Positions 1 through 9,414 of a stretch of 50,243 bases of DNA are shown here, in pieces. A program made the position numbers and the translations under genes. Within the stretch, counting starts at the first letter, position 1. Each line of letters starts with the position of its first letter. The DNA comes from Bacillota bacterium (GTDB taxonomy: Bacteria > Bacillota > Sulfobacillia > RBS10-35 > Bu92): assembly GCA_014896375.1 (NCBI GenBank), contig JADBKN010000056.1, positions 1-50,243 on the forward strand, read 5' to 3'. Under the pieces are notes generated by a model. It was not told where the DNA came from. It did no database searches and saw only the letters and a program-made list of their open reading frames with translations.

Positions 1-3
1 GCG

Positions 4-648
4 TCAGCCGGCCGCCACGAGGCGCCCGTGCTCGAGGTGGAAGACCTCCTCCGCCAGCGCGGCGACGTCTTCCGGATCATGGGTCACGAGCAGGACCCGG
101 AAGCCGAGCGCTTTCTGCAGCTCGCGCAGGCGCGCCCGCAATCCCGCCCGGAGGGGCGCGTCGAGGGCGGCGAACGGCTCGTCCAGCAAGAGAGTGGCCG
201 GCCGCACGATGAGCGCGCGCGCCAGGGCAGCTCTCTGCTGCTGGCCCCCGGAAAGCTCGTGCGGGCGGCGGCGCTCCAGCCCCTCAAGGCCGACGAGAGC
301 CAGCATTTCCATCACGCGGCGGCGGGCTGCGGGGCTCCTGCGGTCCGGCAGGCCGAAGGCCACGTTGTGGAAGAGGTCGAGGTGCGGGAAGAGCGCGTAG
401 TCCTGCGGCACGTAGCCGACCCTCCGCTCCTGCGGCGCCCGCTCGATCCCTGTCGCGGCGTCGAAGAGCACCTCGCCGTCGAGCACGATGCGCCCGGCAT
501 CCGGCCGGTAGGCGCCGGCGATGGCCTTGAGCGTGAGCGACTTGCCCGCGCCCGAGGGCCCCAGGAGCGCCGAGACCGGGGCCCGGGCCACGAAGGCCAC
601 GTCGAGCGTGAAGCCCCTGAACCGCTTCGACAGCGAAACCTCAAGCAA
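4..648 (-). CDS. modC: molybdate-type ABC transporter ATP-binding protein
   Basis: Cytoplasmic ATPase that would power uptake of the oxyanion bound by the adjacent ModA through ModB. The 214-residue product shows Walker A GPSGAGKS (about 30-37), Q-loop Gln82, signature LSGGQ (132-136), Walker B with D156/E157 and switch His190. I chose the TTG at 648, with GGGAGGGG eight or nine bases upstream; it overlaps the modB stop, so the two genes are probably translationally coupled. Upstream in-frame starts would lie inside modB. The protein ends just after the ATPase domain: the C-terminal TOBE/molybdate-binding region of classical ModC (about 350 residues) is missing. The family and the gene context are firm; choosing molybdate over tungstate rests on ModA. 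Confidence 0.88.
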   Translation of the reverse strand: MLEVSLSKRFRGFTLDVAFVARAPVSALLGPSGAGKSLTLKAIAGAYRPDAGRIVLDGEVLFDAATGIERAPQERRVGYVPQDYALFPHLDLFHNVAFGLPDRRSPAARRRVMEMLALVGLEGLERRRPHELSGGQQQRAALARALIVRPATLLLDEPFAALDAPLRAGLRARLRELQKALGFRVLLVTHDPEDVAALAEEVFHLEHGRLVAAG

Positions 649-1453
649 CGGCGCGGCCCCTCCCGAGCGCCAGGCGCAGGAGCGCCAGCAGCGCGAAGGA
701 GACCCCCAAGAGGATGGCGGCCATGGCGAGCGCGCCGTCCAGGTCCCGCTCAAGCTCGGCGTAGATGGCGACCGTCATCGTCTGCGTGCGGCCGGGGAAG
801 CTGCCGGCGAACATGATCGTCGCGCCGAACTCGCCCAGGGCCCGCGCCCAGGCCATCGTGAGGCCGGAGAGGAGCGAGGGCGCGGCGAGCGGCACCGTCA
901 CGCGCCAGAAGACCTGCCAGTCGGACACGCCGAGGGTGCGCGCCACGAGCTCCAGATGCGGCGCCACCGCCTCGAAGCCGGCGCGGGCGGCGCGGATGTA
1001 AAACGGCCCGGCCACGAACACCTGGGCGAGGACGACGGCTGCGGCGGTGAAGGGCAACGTGATCCCGAGCGATTCGAGGTACGGCCCAAGGAGACCCCGC
1101 CGCCCGAAGGCCATGAGCAGCCCGATGCCGGCGACGGTCGGCGGAAGGACCAGGGGCAGCTCGATGAGGCTGTCGACCAGCGCCCGCCCGCGGAACGGGT
1201 GACGAGCGAGAAGGTAGGCGCAGGGCGTGCCCAGCGCGACGATCACCAGTAGCGCGCAGGCGCTGGTCCAGGCGCTCAGGCGGAGCGCCTGCAGCACCAC
1301 GGTCCGGCTGCCCGGCAGAGACGGCAGGAAGCCGGCGGCCGCCGCCCGGTCGAGGATCGCGAGGACAGGCAGGACGATGAGCGCGAGGAAGACACCGGCT
1401 GACGCGGCCAGGCCCATGGCCGGAAGGAGCTTCCGCCGACCTTTCGCTCTCAC
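641..1453 (-). CDS. modB: molybdate ABC transporter permease
   Basis: Inner-membrane channel subunit of the Mod transporter. The 270-residue protein has about six hydrophobic segments and a cytoplasmic EAA-like loop (GFEAVAPHLELVARTLG) that contacts the ATPase. It ends with an ALGEFGATIMFAGS stretch typical of ModB/CysT permeases. The frame is open up to 1612 and several GTG starts are possible; GTG at 1453 has GAGGGG about ten bases upstream, while the GTG at 1462 would sit too close to it. The gene follows modA by 16 bases and overlaps modC by 8. Confidence 0.88.
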   Translation of the reverse strand: MRAKGRRKLLPAMGLAASAGVFLALIVLPVLAILDRAAAAGFLPSLPGSRTVVLQALRLSAWTSACALLVIVALGTPCAYLLARHPFRGRALVDSLIELPLVLPPTVAGIGLLMAFGRRGLLGPYLESLGITLPFTAAAVVLAQVFVAGPFYIRAARAGFEAVAPHLELVARTLGVSDWQVFWRVTVPLAAPSLLSGLTMAWARALGEFGATIMFAGSFPGRTQTMTVAIYAELERDLDGALAMAAILLGVSFALLALLRLALGRGRAVA

Positions 1454-1469
1454 ACGGACCACTCGCCCC

Positions 1470-2312
1470 TCATGGCGAAGACTCGGGCGCGGGCAGGAAG
1501 CCCCACTTCTTAAGAGCGGACTGCCCGTCCGGTCCCAGCACGAACCGGGCGAAGGCCTCCGCGCCGGCCGGGTTCGGCGCCGTCTTGAGCACCGCCAAGG
1601 GATACGCGGCAAGGACGTTGAACGCGCCGGGGACCTCGACCGTGCGGACCTTTCCCGCGACGTCCGGCGTGACGTCCGTCGCGTACGCGACGGCCGCGTC
1701 GGCCTCGCCCAGCGACACCTTGAGCACGATCTGGCGCACGTCCTGTTCCCGGGAGACGACGTTCGCGTTCACCCTCTGCACGAAGTCCGACCCGTATTGC
1801 GGATCGCGGCTGAGCCGGCGCAAGAGATCCTGCGTGTAGGCGGCGATCGGCACGCCGTCGGCGGCCGTGACGAGGCGCACGCCGGGCTTGGCCAGGTCGT
1901 GCAGGGTCTTCAGGTGGGCGGGGTTGTCCTTCGGGACGATCACGACGAGCCGGTTCCGCGCAAAGATGAGCGGCTTCCCGGTGAGGAGGCCCCCGGACTC
2001 GGCCTTGGCCATCTCCGCCTCGTTGGCCGAGGCGAAGACGTCCGCCCGCGCGCCCTGCTCCAACTGCATGCGCAACGCCGACGAGCCTCCGAAGCTGAAG
2101 GTGACGCGCGTTCCGGGGTGCGCCGCCTCGAACGCGCGGCCGATGTCCTGAAACGCGTCCGTCAGGGAGGCGGCGGCGAAGACGACGATCTCGCCCCGCA
2201 CCGCGCTCGGCGCGCCCGCTGCGGCCTCCGGGTGCGCGGGCGGGGCCGAGCAGCCGGCCGCGGTGCACAAGAGAGCCACGACCAGCGCGATGATCCAACT
2301 CCGCTTGCGCAT
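1470..2312 (-). CDS. modA: molybdate-binding lipoprotein ModA
   Basis: Extracytoplasmic binding protein that captures molybdate (or tungstate) for ModBC. The 280-residue product starts with a basic, hydrophobic signal peptide ending in a lipobox-like ALLCTAAGC, so it is probably a lipid-anchored protein. The mature part has the ModA hallmarks FAAASLTDAF, FSFGGSSALRMQLEQGA and ADVFASANEAEM near the N-terminus and a C-terminal FVLGPDGQSALKKWGF. The ATG at 2312 has GGAGG seven bases upstream; an upstream in-frame ATG at 2375 would add 21 charged residues before the signal peptide. It lies 63 bases downstream of the regulator gene, in the same direction. Confidence 0.92.
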   Translation of the reverse strand: MRKRSWIIALVVALLCTAAGCSAPPAHPEAAAGAPSAVRGEIVVFAAASLTDAFQDIGRAFEAAHPGTRVTFSFGGSSALRMQLEQGARADVFASANEAEMAKAESGGLLTGKPLIFARNRLVVIVPKDNPAHLKTLHDLAKPGVRLVTAADGVPIAAYTQDLLRRLSRDPQYGSDFVQRVNANVVSREQDVRQIVLKVSLGEADAAVAYATDVTPDVAGKVRTVEVPGAFNVLAAYPLAVLKTAPNPAGAEAFARFVLGPDGQSALKKWGFLPAPESSP

Positions 2313-2375
2313 CGGGTGCCTCCGTTCCCGTCGTGCCGCGTGCGAAACCGCCGGCCGCCCGCGGCGCCGCTCCAC

Positions 2376-3542
2376 CTATGGCTCGCCGGCGACCGTCTCT
2401 GTGAGGCCGGTGTCACGTGTGTCGTACCCGGCGACGCTGCCGAGCTGGGCACGGAAGCCCCGGCTCGCCAGCGCATCGAGGAGGGGTGCGAGACGCGGAT
2501 CTTCGGCCAGGTCCGCGGCGAGCGCGAGGTCGAACCGTTCTTGCCTCAGGGGCACGAACCCGAGCCCGAAAGCTTCTGCGGCCGCTCGCGTCCCCACGCC
2601 CACATCGGCCGTGCCCATCGCCACCGCCTCCGCCACGGCCAGGTGGCCGGCCACCTCGTGCTCGTAGCCGCGCACGGCCTGGGGAGGGATGCCGGCCTCC
2701 CGAAGGAGGCGGTCCAGCAACTCCCGCGCCCCCGCGCCGGGTTCCCGGTTGACGAGGCGCACGCGCCGGTCGGCCAGGTCCTCCGCTCCCCGCACCCCGA
2801 GGGGATTGCCGGCCGCGACGATGAAGCCCTCCTCCCATTGCGCGAGATGCACCAGGAGGGCGGGGCCGCCCCGGAGGGCGCGGCGGACGAAGGGCGCGTT
2901 GTAGGCGCCCGACGCTTCATCCCAGAGGTGCAGCCCTGCCACGTGCACCTCTCCGGCCCCCAGCGCCCCAAGAGCGGCGCGGCTGGAGGCGTGCAGCCAC
3001 ACCATGCGGCCGGCGGGGGAGCGCTCTGCGAACCATGCGGCCAAGAGCCCCAGGGCGGGATCGCAGCCGGCGATGACGACGTTGCGCCGGATCTCGTCCA
3101 GCGGACGCAGCGGCCGCACCGCCACCTGCCGCCCGCCCGGTGCGCCGGCGCGCGCGCCGCTGCCCGTCAAAACGCCGTCCGCGGGCGGGAAGAAGCCCAT
3201 GGCCGTCCTCGCGGAAAGCGGGTGGGCGACCCACCGCCCGCGCACCTCCGCGAGCGCCACGCGCTCAAGGCCCGGGCGCTCGCCGCCCGCGGCGCCCGCC
3301 GGGGCCCTGGAGGACCAGCGCGCGAGGAGCTCCTCCGGCGGCGCCTCAAGGGCGAAGAGGTCCTCGACGCTGCAGCCCAGCGCCCGCGCGAGCCGCAAGG
3401 CCACGGCCACGGAGGGGAGATAGCGGCCGGACTCGACGCCGCTGACTGTCTGGCGGGTCACGCCCGCCCGCTGCGCGAGTTCCTGCTGGGACCAGCCGCG
3501 CGCCTGCCGCAGGCGGCGAAGGCCGTTGCGCACCTCAGACAT
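2376..3542 (-). CDS. XRE-type regulator with periplasmic-binding-protein-like domain
   Basis: Probable one-component regulator of the mod genes. Residues about 5-65 form a Cro/CI-type helix-turn-helix (WSQQELAQRAGVTRQTVSGVE). Residues about 110-380 form a substrate-binding-protein fold of the PBP-like/COG1910 kind (VIAGCDPALGLLAAWF, LVNREPGAGARELLDR, GTADVGVGTRAAAEAFGL), which in this family senses molybdate or related oxyanions. The ATG at 3542 has GGAGG six bases upstream. The gene heads a four-gene minus-strand unit with modABC. A perfect 14-bp palindrome lies 20 bases before the start and may be its own operator. Regulation of mod is inferred from context. Confidence 0.82.
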   Translation of the reverse strand: MSEVRNGLRRLRQARGWSQQELAQRAGVTRQTVSGVESGRYLPSVAVALRLARALGCSVEDLFALEAPPEELLARWSSRAPAGAAGGERPGLERVALAEVRGRWVAHPLSARTAMGFFPPADGVLTGSGARAGAPGGRQVAVRPLRPLDEIRRNVVIAGCDPALGLLAAWFAERSPAGRMVWLHASSRAALGALGAGEVHVAGLHLWDEASGAYNAPFVRRALRGGPALLVHLAQWEEGFIVAAGNPLGVRGAEDLADRRVRLVNREPGAGARELLDRLLREAGIPPQAVRGYEHEVAGHLAVAEAVAMGTADVGVGTRAAAEAFGLGFVPLRQERFDLALAADLAEDPRLAPLLDALASRGFRAQLGSVAGYDTRDTGLTETVAGEP

Positions 3543-3561
3543 CTCGATCCTCCGAGCAAGT

Positions 3562-3575
3562 ATATTGGACAATAT
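3562..3575. promoter_or_regulatory. palindrome in the leader of the XRE regulator gene
   Basis: ATATTG-GA-CAATAT is a perfect 14-bp inverted repeat in an otherwise GC-rich region. On the minus strand it overlaps a TTGACA hexamer (3580-3575) and a TATACT hexamer (3564-3559). These two are only 10 bp apart, so they are not a standard -35/-10 pair. The position just ahead of an XRE regulator suggests an autoregulatory operator; that is inference. Confidence 0.4.
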
Positions 3576-3635
3576 GTCAAAAGTCCCTGCCTCACCCATC
3601 CGGTGTCACCTGCAGGCCGGGTGGAGTCGACGTCG

Positions 3636-3662
3636 GCTCTAGACCGATCAGTGTGTGGTGAA
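3636..3662 (+). repeat. left arm of a 27-bp inverted repeat
   Basis: This segment is the reverse complement of 4318-4344 with one mismatch in 27 bases (core TCTAGACCGATCAGTGTGTG against TCTAGACCGATAAGTGTGTG). Both copies have GACGTCG just outside, separated by a 3-base difference in spacing. The arms face each other across about 655 bp with no gene. This could be the ends of a small non-autonomous element or a duplicated regulatory site; no transposase or target duplication was seen. Confidence 0.6.
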
Positions 3663-3990
3663 GGAAGAGAGCGGCAGAAGCGTCAAGGGTTGAGTGCGAT
3701 ACCCACACACCGGGAGGGCCATCTGCTCCGCCGCTCCCGTCGTTCCACGGCACACGTCGAAAGTGCTGAGAGCCGTCTGGACGGCGGCGGCTCGGCTGCC
3801 GCGCCTTTCGAGCTCCGAGGCGCGCCGGGCCCGGCTCGCCTCCGCCGGGTGCCGGGACTGGCACGCCTCCGGCGGGTCGCCGGGTTCTGCCCGCCGCGTG
3901 GGCTGCGGGGCTCCGCGGCCGTCGAGGTTCTGCGCTCGCCGGCCGGCACCGGATACCCCTTAGCCCCGCAGCCCCCGCAGCCGACGGGCC

Positions 3991-4181
3991 GATAACCGAA
4001 AATTCTTCGCCTATTTCGATGGGACGGCGGATCCAGCCTCTGATAAGCCAAATTCTTTGGCCTATTTCCCGCCCTACACCCCAAAATCATCGTTATGTCA
4101 ACTGATAGGCCAACCTTTTTGGCTTATCTACTCGCTCACACGGTGTCTCGGCAAAATAGGCAAAGAAATTTGCCCTATTTC
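3991..4181. repeat. four imperfect 27-nt palindromic repeats
   Basis: Units at 3991-4017, 4042-4068, 4104-4130 and 4155-4181 share a pattern like GATARGCCAAA-N3-TTTGGC followed by CTATTTC. By eye, unit 2 matches unit 1 at 21, unit 3 at 20 and unit 4 at 19 of 27 positions. Each unit is itself an imperfect hairpin or palindrome; unit 3 forms about ten pairs including one G-T. The intervals are 24, 35 and 24 bases. Some arm changes are compensated on the other side (pair 8/18 is G-C in unit 1 and C-G in units 2 and 3). They are AT-rich in a very GC-rich genome. Function unknown: clustered protein-binding sites or a structured element. Confidence 0.65.
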
Positions 4182-4265
4182 ACCGGCGAGGCCATGATCG
4201 CGTACGCGTCACAGCAGCGGACCCGTCGCGCGACAGCAGCCGATCGATGACCGGCCGGAGACCCT

Positions 4266-4277
4266 GACATCGATGTC
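4266..4277. promoter_or_regulatory. 12-bp perfect palindrome upstream of the rimP promoter
   Basis: GACATCGATGTC is fully self-complementary and lies about 80 bases upstream of the rimP -35 element. It could be a regulator site, but there is only one copy and no recognised family. Confidence 0.3.
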
Positions 4278-4317
4278 CGAAATGCTCTTTGAGCTTTTAC
4301 CATTGGCTACGCTCGTG

Positions 4318-4344
4318 TTCACCACACACTTATCGGTCTAGAGC
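4318..4344 (-). repeat. right arm of a 27-bp inverted repeat
   Basis: Partner of 3636-3662 in opposite orientation, 26 of 27 bases identical. It ends eleven bases before the -35 element of the rimP promoter, so it could also affect expression of that operon. Confidence 0.6.
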
Positions 4345-4354
4345 TGTCGACGTC

Positions 4355-4383
4355 TTGCAACGTTTCCAGCTTCGGCATATACT
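4355..4383 (+). promoter_or_regulatory. promoter of the rimP-nusA-infB operon
   Basis: TTGCAA (4355-4360), a 17-base spacer, then TATACT (4378-4383) make a good vegetative sigma-A promoter. Transcription would start near 4390, giving a leader of about 125 bases before the rimP ATG. Confidence 0.65.
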
Positions 4384-4425
4384 CGTAGACGTTGGACGCC
4401 CCGCCCGGCGTCAGATTTCGCCACG

Positions 4426-4452
4426 AAAGTGGGTCCCGCGCCCACTTTTTTT
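4426..4452 (+). terminator. intrinsic terminator in the rimP leader (attenuator candidate)
   Basis: AAAGTGGG (4426-4433) pairs with CCCACTTT (4441-4448) around a 7-base loop, and seven T residues run from 4446 to 4452. The structure sits between the promoter and rimP, so it would stop transcription about 60 bases into the leader unless prevented. A competing hairpin, CCAC-GAAA-GTGG (4421-4432), uses the same GTGG. An upstream hairpin GACGCC/GGCGTC (4395-4412) completes the leader. Confidence 0.65.
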
Positions 4453-4513
4453 CTCGCCTGGGTGGGGTGTCGCGCCGGTCGGAGACGGCGCCGCGACACT
4501 ATGGGGAGGCGTC

Positions 4514-4975
4514 ATGAACCCGAAAGAGATCCAGGCGGCGGCGCTCGCGCTGGCGGAAGAGGTGGCCGGGCCCCTGGGGCTCACCGTGGTGGATGCCACC
4601 TACACCCGGGAGGCGGGCCGGCGCGTGCTGCGCGTCGTCCTCGACCGTCCGGGCGGCATCGCCATGGACCACCTGGAGCGGTTCGCGCGCGCGTACGGCG
4701 ACGCCCTGGACGAAGCCGACTTCATTCCGGAATCGTACTCTTTGGAAACGCAGTCGCCGGGGTTGAACCGCACGCTGCGCAGCGACCGCGAGTTCGAAGT
4801 GTTCCGCGGCCGTGCGGTGCACGTGCGGACGTACGCGCCCGTCGACGGGCGCCGCGAGTTCGAGGGCGAGCTGGGCGGGCTCGTCGACGGCGCGGTGGTG
4901 GTGACGGACGCGGAGGGCCGCGTGTGGCGCATCCCTCGGGAACAGGTCGCACGGGCGCGGCTGAGGGACGATTAG
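4514..4975 (+). CDS. rimP: ribosome maturation factor RimP
   Basis: Assists 30S ribosomal subunit assembly in the cytoplasm. The 153-residue protein matches the family in length and carries the characteristic [14 protein letters not shown] segment (about residues 75-89) and, just before it, the DEADFIPE stretch. The ATG at 4514 is preceded by GGGGAGG; a hairpin with arms GTGTCGCG/CGCGACAC lies just upstream of that site and could influence translation. It is the first gene of the nusA-infB operon, as in most bacteria, and is followed by nusA after 18 bases. Confidence 0.95.
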   Translation: MNPKEIQAAALALAEEVAGPLGLTVVDATYTREAGRRVLRVVLDRPGGIAMDHLERFARAYGDALDEADFIPESYSLETQSPGLNRTLRSDREFEVFRGRAVHVRTYAPVDGRREFEGELGGLVDGAVVVTDAEGRVWRIPREQVARARLRDD

Positions 4976-4993
4976 ACGGGAGGCGGTGGGGCC

Positions 4994-6115
4994 TTGGCGC
5001 GTAAGGAGAGCGACTTGCTTCTGGCCATCGCAGAACTGGAACGGGAGCGCGGCATCGACCGGGAGACCCTCCTCGAGGCGGTCGAGCAGGCGCTGGTCTC
5101 CGCGTACCGCCGCAACTACGGCAGCGACGAGGAGGTCGTCGCGCGCATCGACCGTGAAACGGGCGAGCCGCGCATCTACGTGCGCAAGACGGTGGCGGAG
5201 CCGGTCGAGGATCCGCGCACGCAGCTGTCTCTCGAAGAGGCGCGCCGCGTGCGCATCGACGCGCAGCCCGGCGAGGTCGTCGATGTCCCCGTGCAGGTGG
5301 CGAACCTCGGCCGCATCGCGGCGCAGACGGCCAAGCAGGTTGTGGTGCAGCGCATCCGCGAGGCGGAGCGCGGCATGGTGTACGAGGAGTTCGCGAGCCG
5401 CGAGGGCGACATCGTCACGGGGATCGTGGAGCGCATCCAGGGCCGGCACGTCTTCATCGACCTCGGCAAGACGGAGGCCGTGCTGCCTCCCCAGGAGCAG
5501 ATCCCCGGCGAGCAGTTCCGCACCTCGCAACGGGTGAAGGTCTACATCGTCGAGGTGAAGATGACGACGAAGGGCCCGCAGGTGGTCATCTCGCGCACGC
5601 ACCCGGGCCTCCTGAAGCGCCTCTTTGAGCTGGAGATCCCGGAGGTGCACGACGGCCTCGTGGAGATCAAGGCCATCGCGAGGGAGGCCGGCGCGCGCTC
5701 CAAGGTGGCCGTGGCGGCGCGGGACGTGCACATCGACCCGGTCGGCGCGTGCGTCGGACCCAAGCACGCGCGTATCAGCAACATCGTGCAGGAGCTGGGC
5801 GGGGAGAAGGTCGACGTGATCGAGTGGTCGGCCGACCCGGCGGAGTTCGTCGCGAACGCCCTGCGGCCGGCCAAGGCGAGCCGCGTGGAGATCCAGGAGG
5901 CGACGAAGACGGCGCGCGTGATCGTGCCGGACTATCAATTGAGCCTGGCCATCGGCAAGGCCGGGCAGAACGCGCGCCTCGCGGCCAAGCTGACCGGTTG
6001 GCGCATCGACATCCGCAGCGAGTCCCAAGTGGCGGAGGAGGCGGCGGGCGCGGCCCCGCTGCCGCCGCCCTCCTTCGCGCCCACGGGCGCGGCGGACCGG
6101 TCGCAGGAGGGATAG
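4994..6115 (+). CDS. nusA: transcription termination/antitermination factor NusA
   Basis: Binds RNA polymerase and nascent RNA to control pausing, termination and antitermination. The 373 residues contain the N-terminal polymerase-binding domain (1-125), an S1 domain (about 130-200, [20 protein letters not shown]), KH1 ([16 protein letters not shown]) and KH2 ending in [22 protein letters not shown] short Pro/Ala-rich tail replaces the acidic repeats of the E. coli protein, as is usual in Firmicutes. The TTG start at 4994 has GGGAGG about nine bases upstream. With an attenuator ahead of rimP, NusA could affect its own operon; that is inference. Confidence 0.96.
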   Translation: MARKESDLLLAIAELERERGIDRETLLEAVEQALVSAYRRNYGSDEEVVARIDRETGEPRIYVRKTVAEPVEDPRTQLSLEEARRVRIDAQPGEVVDVPVQVANLGRIAAQTAKQVVVQRIREAERGMVYEEFASREGDIVTGIVERIQGRHVFIDLGKTEAVLPPQEQIPGEQFRTSQRVKVYIVEVKMTTKGPQVVISRTHPGLLKRLFELEIPEVHDGLVEIKAIAREAGARSKVAVAARDVHIDPVGACVGPKHARISNIVQELGGEKVDVIEWSADPAEFVANALRPAKASRVEIQEATKTARVIVPDYQLSLAIGKAGQNARLAAKLTGWRIDIRSESQVAEEAAGAAPLPPPSFAPTGAADRSQEG

Positions 6116-6118
6116 CTC

Positions 6119-6412
6119 ATGCCGCGCGTCAAGCGCGTGCCCCAGAGGACGTGCGTCGGCTGCGGGACGAGCGGCGCCAAGCGCGGGCTCATCCGGCTCG
6201 TGCGCACGCCGGAGGGCGCGGTGGTCGTCGACCCCACAGGCAAGCGCAACGGGCGGGGGGCGTACGTCTGCAGCCCCGCCTGCTTCGACCGCGCGGCCGG
6301 CGGGCGCCTGGAGCACGCGCTGAAGGCCGTGATCCCGCGGGAGGCGCTCGCCGGTCTGCGGGCGGAGGTCGTCCGGCTGGCGGGCGCTGCGGAGGCGAAA
6401 TCCGACGGATAA
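6119..6412 (+). CDS. ylxR: YlxR-family RNA-binding protein
   Basis: Small basic protein of the YlxR (DUF448) family, reported in B. subtilis as an RNase P modulator. The 97 residues carry RTCVGCG near the N-terminus, followed by [19 protein letters not shown] and [12 protein letters not shown]. The gene begins three bases after nusA, so the two are co-translated. The C-terminal part ([18 protein letters not shown]) is slightly longer than the minimal family. Confidence 0.93.
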   Translation: MPRVKRVPQRTCVGCGTSGAKRGLIRLVRTPEGAVVVDPTGKRNGRGAYVCSPACFDRAAGGRLEHALKAVIPREALAGLRAEVVRLAGAAEAKSDG

Positions 6413-6428
6413 GGCGGCGGCAGCGGCG

Positions 6429-6753
6429 TGGAAGTCCCTGCTCGGGCTGGCCCAGAAGGCCGGGCGCGTCGTCTCAGGGCGCGCCGCCACCCTGGACGCC
6501 GTGCGGCGCGGTCGCGCGTTCCTGGTGCTCGTCGCCGAGGACGCGGCGCCGGGTGCCGTGGAGCAGCTGGCGCGGGCCGCGTCCGAGGCGGGCGTGCGCT
6601 GGATCCGGGCGGGCAGCGCGGCGGAGATCGGCGCGGTGATCGGCCGCTCGCCGCGCGTGATGGCGGCGGTCGTGGACCGCGGCCTGGCCGCCGCGTTGGG
6701 ACGGCGGCTGGGCGTGGAGATCGGAGAGCAGCGGGAAACAGGGGGGAACGGCC

Positions 6754-6755
<2 letters not shown>
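6429..6755 (+). CDS. ylxQ: YlxQ-like L7Ae-family protein, ends unresolved
   Basis: The frame containing the in-frame GTG at 6501 reads [17 protein letters not shown], then [17 protein letters not shown] and [17 protein letters not shown]. This is the expected L7Ae/L30e-like RNA-binding protein between ylxR and infB, usually about 100 residues. Two things are odd. First, homology starts at TGG 6429, but the likely start GTG at 6428 is one base out of frame, and no ATG/GTG/TTG precedes it in frame (only CTG 6387). Second, no stop occurs near the infB start; the frame stays open to 7475, inside infB. Coordinates here cover only the recognisable domain. Either there is an indel in the sequence or the gene is unusual. 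Confidence 0.6.
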
Positions 6756-9024
<2,269 letters not shown>

Positions 9025-9048
9025 TCGCGGGCGCGGGGGACGGTGGCG

Positions 9049-9414
9049 ATGACGAGGCAGCGCGCGCAACGCGTGGCGGAACGCATCAAGGAAGAGGTGG
9101 CGGACATCCTGCGCCGGCGCATGAAGGACCCGCGCGTCGGCTTCGCCAGCGTGACGGCGGTGGAGGTGTCGAACGACCTTCGCCACGCCAAGGTGTACGT
9201 GAGCGTCTTGGGCGACGAGGCGGAACAGCGCGCCACCATGCAGGCCCTGGAGCGCGCGCGGGGCTTCGTGCGCACGGAGCTCGGCGCGCGGCTGCGCCTC
9301 TTCCACACGCCTGAGGTGGTCTTCGAGCGGGACGACTCCATCGCCCACGGAGCGCGCATCAACGAGCTGCTGCACTCCCTGGAACGAGAGCCCGACGGGC
9401 GGAGCGAGCCATGA
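9049..9414 (+). CDS. rbfA: 30S ribosome-binding factor RbfA
   Basis: Late 30S assembly factor that acts on 16S rRNA. The 121-residue protein shows RVAERIKEEVADILRRRMKDPR at the N-terminus, the VEVSNDLRHAKVYVSVLG strand and the C-terminal VFERDDSIAHGARINELL. The ATG at 9049 sits eight bases after GGGGGA; a GTG at 9043 is in frame but too close to it. Unlike B. subtilis, no ylxP gene separates infB from rbfA. The stop overlaps the next start (ATGA). Confidence 0.95.
   Translation: MTRQRAQRVAERIKEEVADILRRRMKDPRVGFASVTAVEVSNDLRHAKVYVSVLGDEAEQRATMQALERARGFVRTELGARLRLFHTPEVVFERDDSIAHGARINELLHSLEREPDGRSEP

Larger units (their letters stand above)
3543..4513. other. 970-bp gene-free region between the mod and rimP operons
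   Basis: No open frame here has a convincing start, ribosome binding site or recognisable protein. It holds, in order: the regulator-gene palindrome (3562-3575), one arm of a 27-bp inverted repeat (3636-3662), a GC-rich stretch with a near-duplicated 20-bp segment (3837-3856 and 3864-3884), four 27-nt AT-rich palindromic repeats (3991-4181), palindromes CGCGTACGCG (about 4200) and GACATCGATGTC (4266-4277), the second inverted-repeat arm (4318-4344), the rimP promoter (4355-4383) and an attenuator-like terminator (4426-4452). Confidence 0.7.

Noticed and set aside
3564-3575. TTGACA plus TATACT as a standard promoter of the XRE regulator gene
   Set aside because: The two hexamers are only 10 bases apart on the minus strand, too short for a sigma-A promoter.
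1227-3995. A 922-codon plus-strand frame through modA and the regulator gene
   Set aside because: Antisense to well-supported genes; its last 400 bases lie in the gene-free region but show no recognisable protein or start.
3991-4181. CRISPR array
   Set aside because: Repeat and interval lengths look CRISPR-like, but the units differ from each other at 6-8 of 27 positions, only four exist and no cas gene is near.
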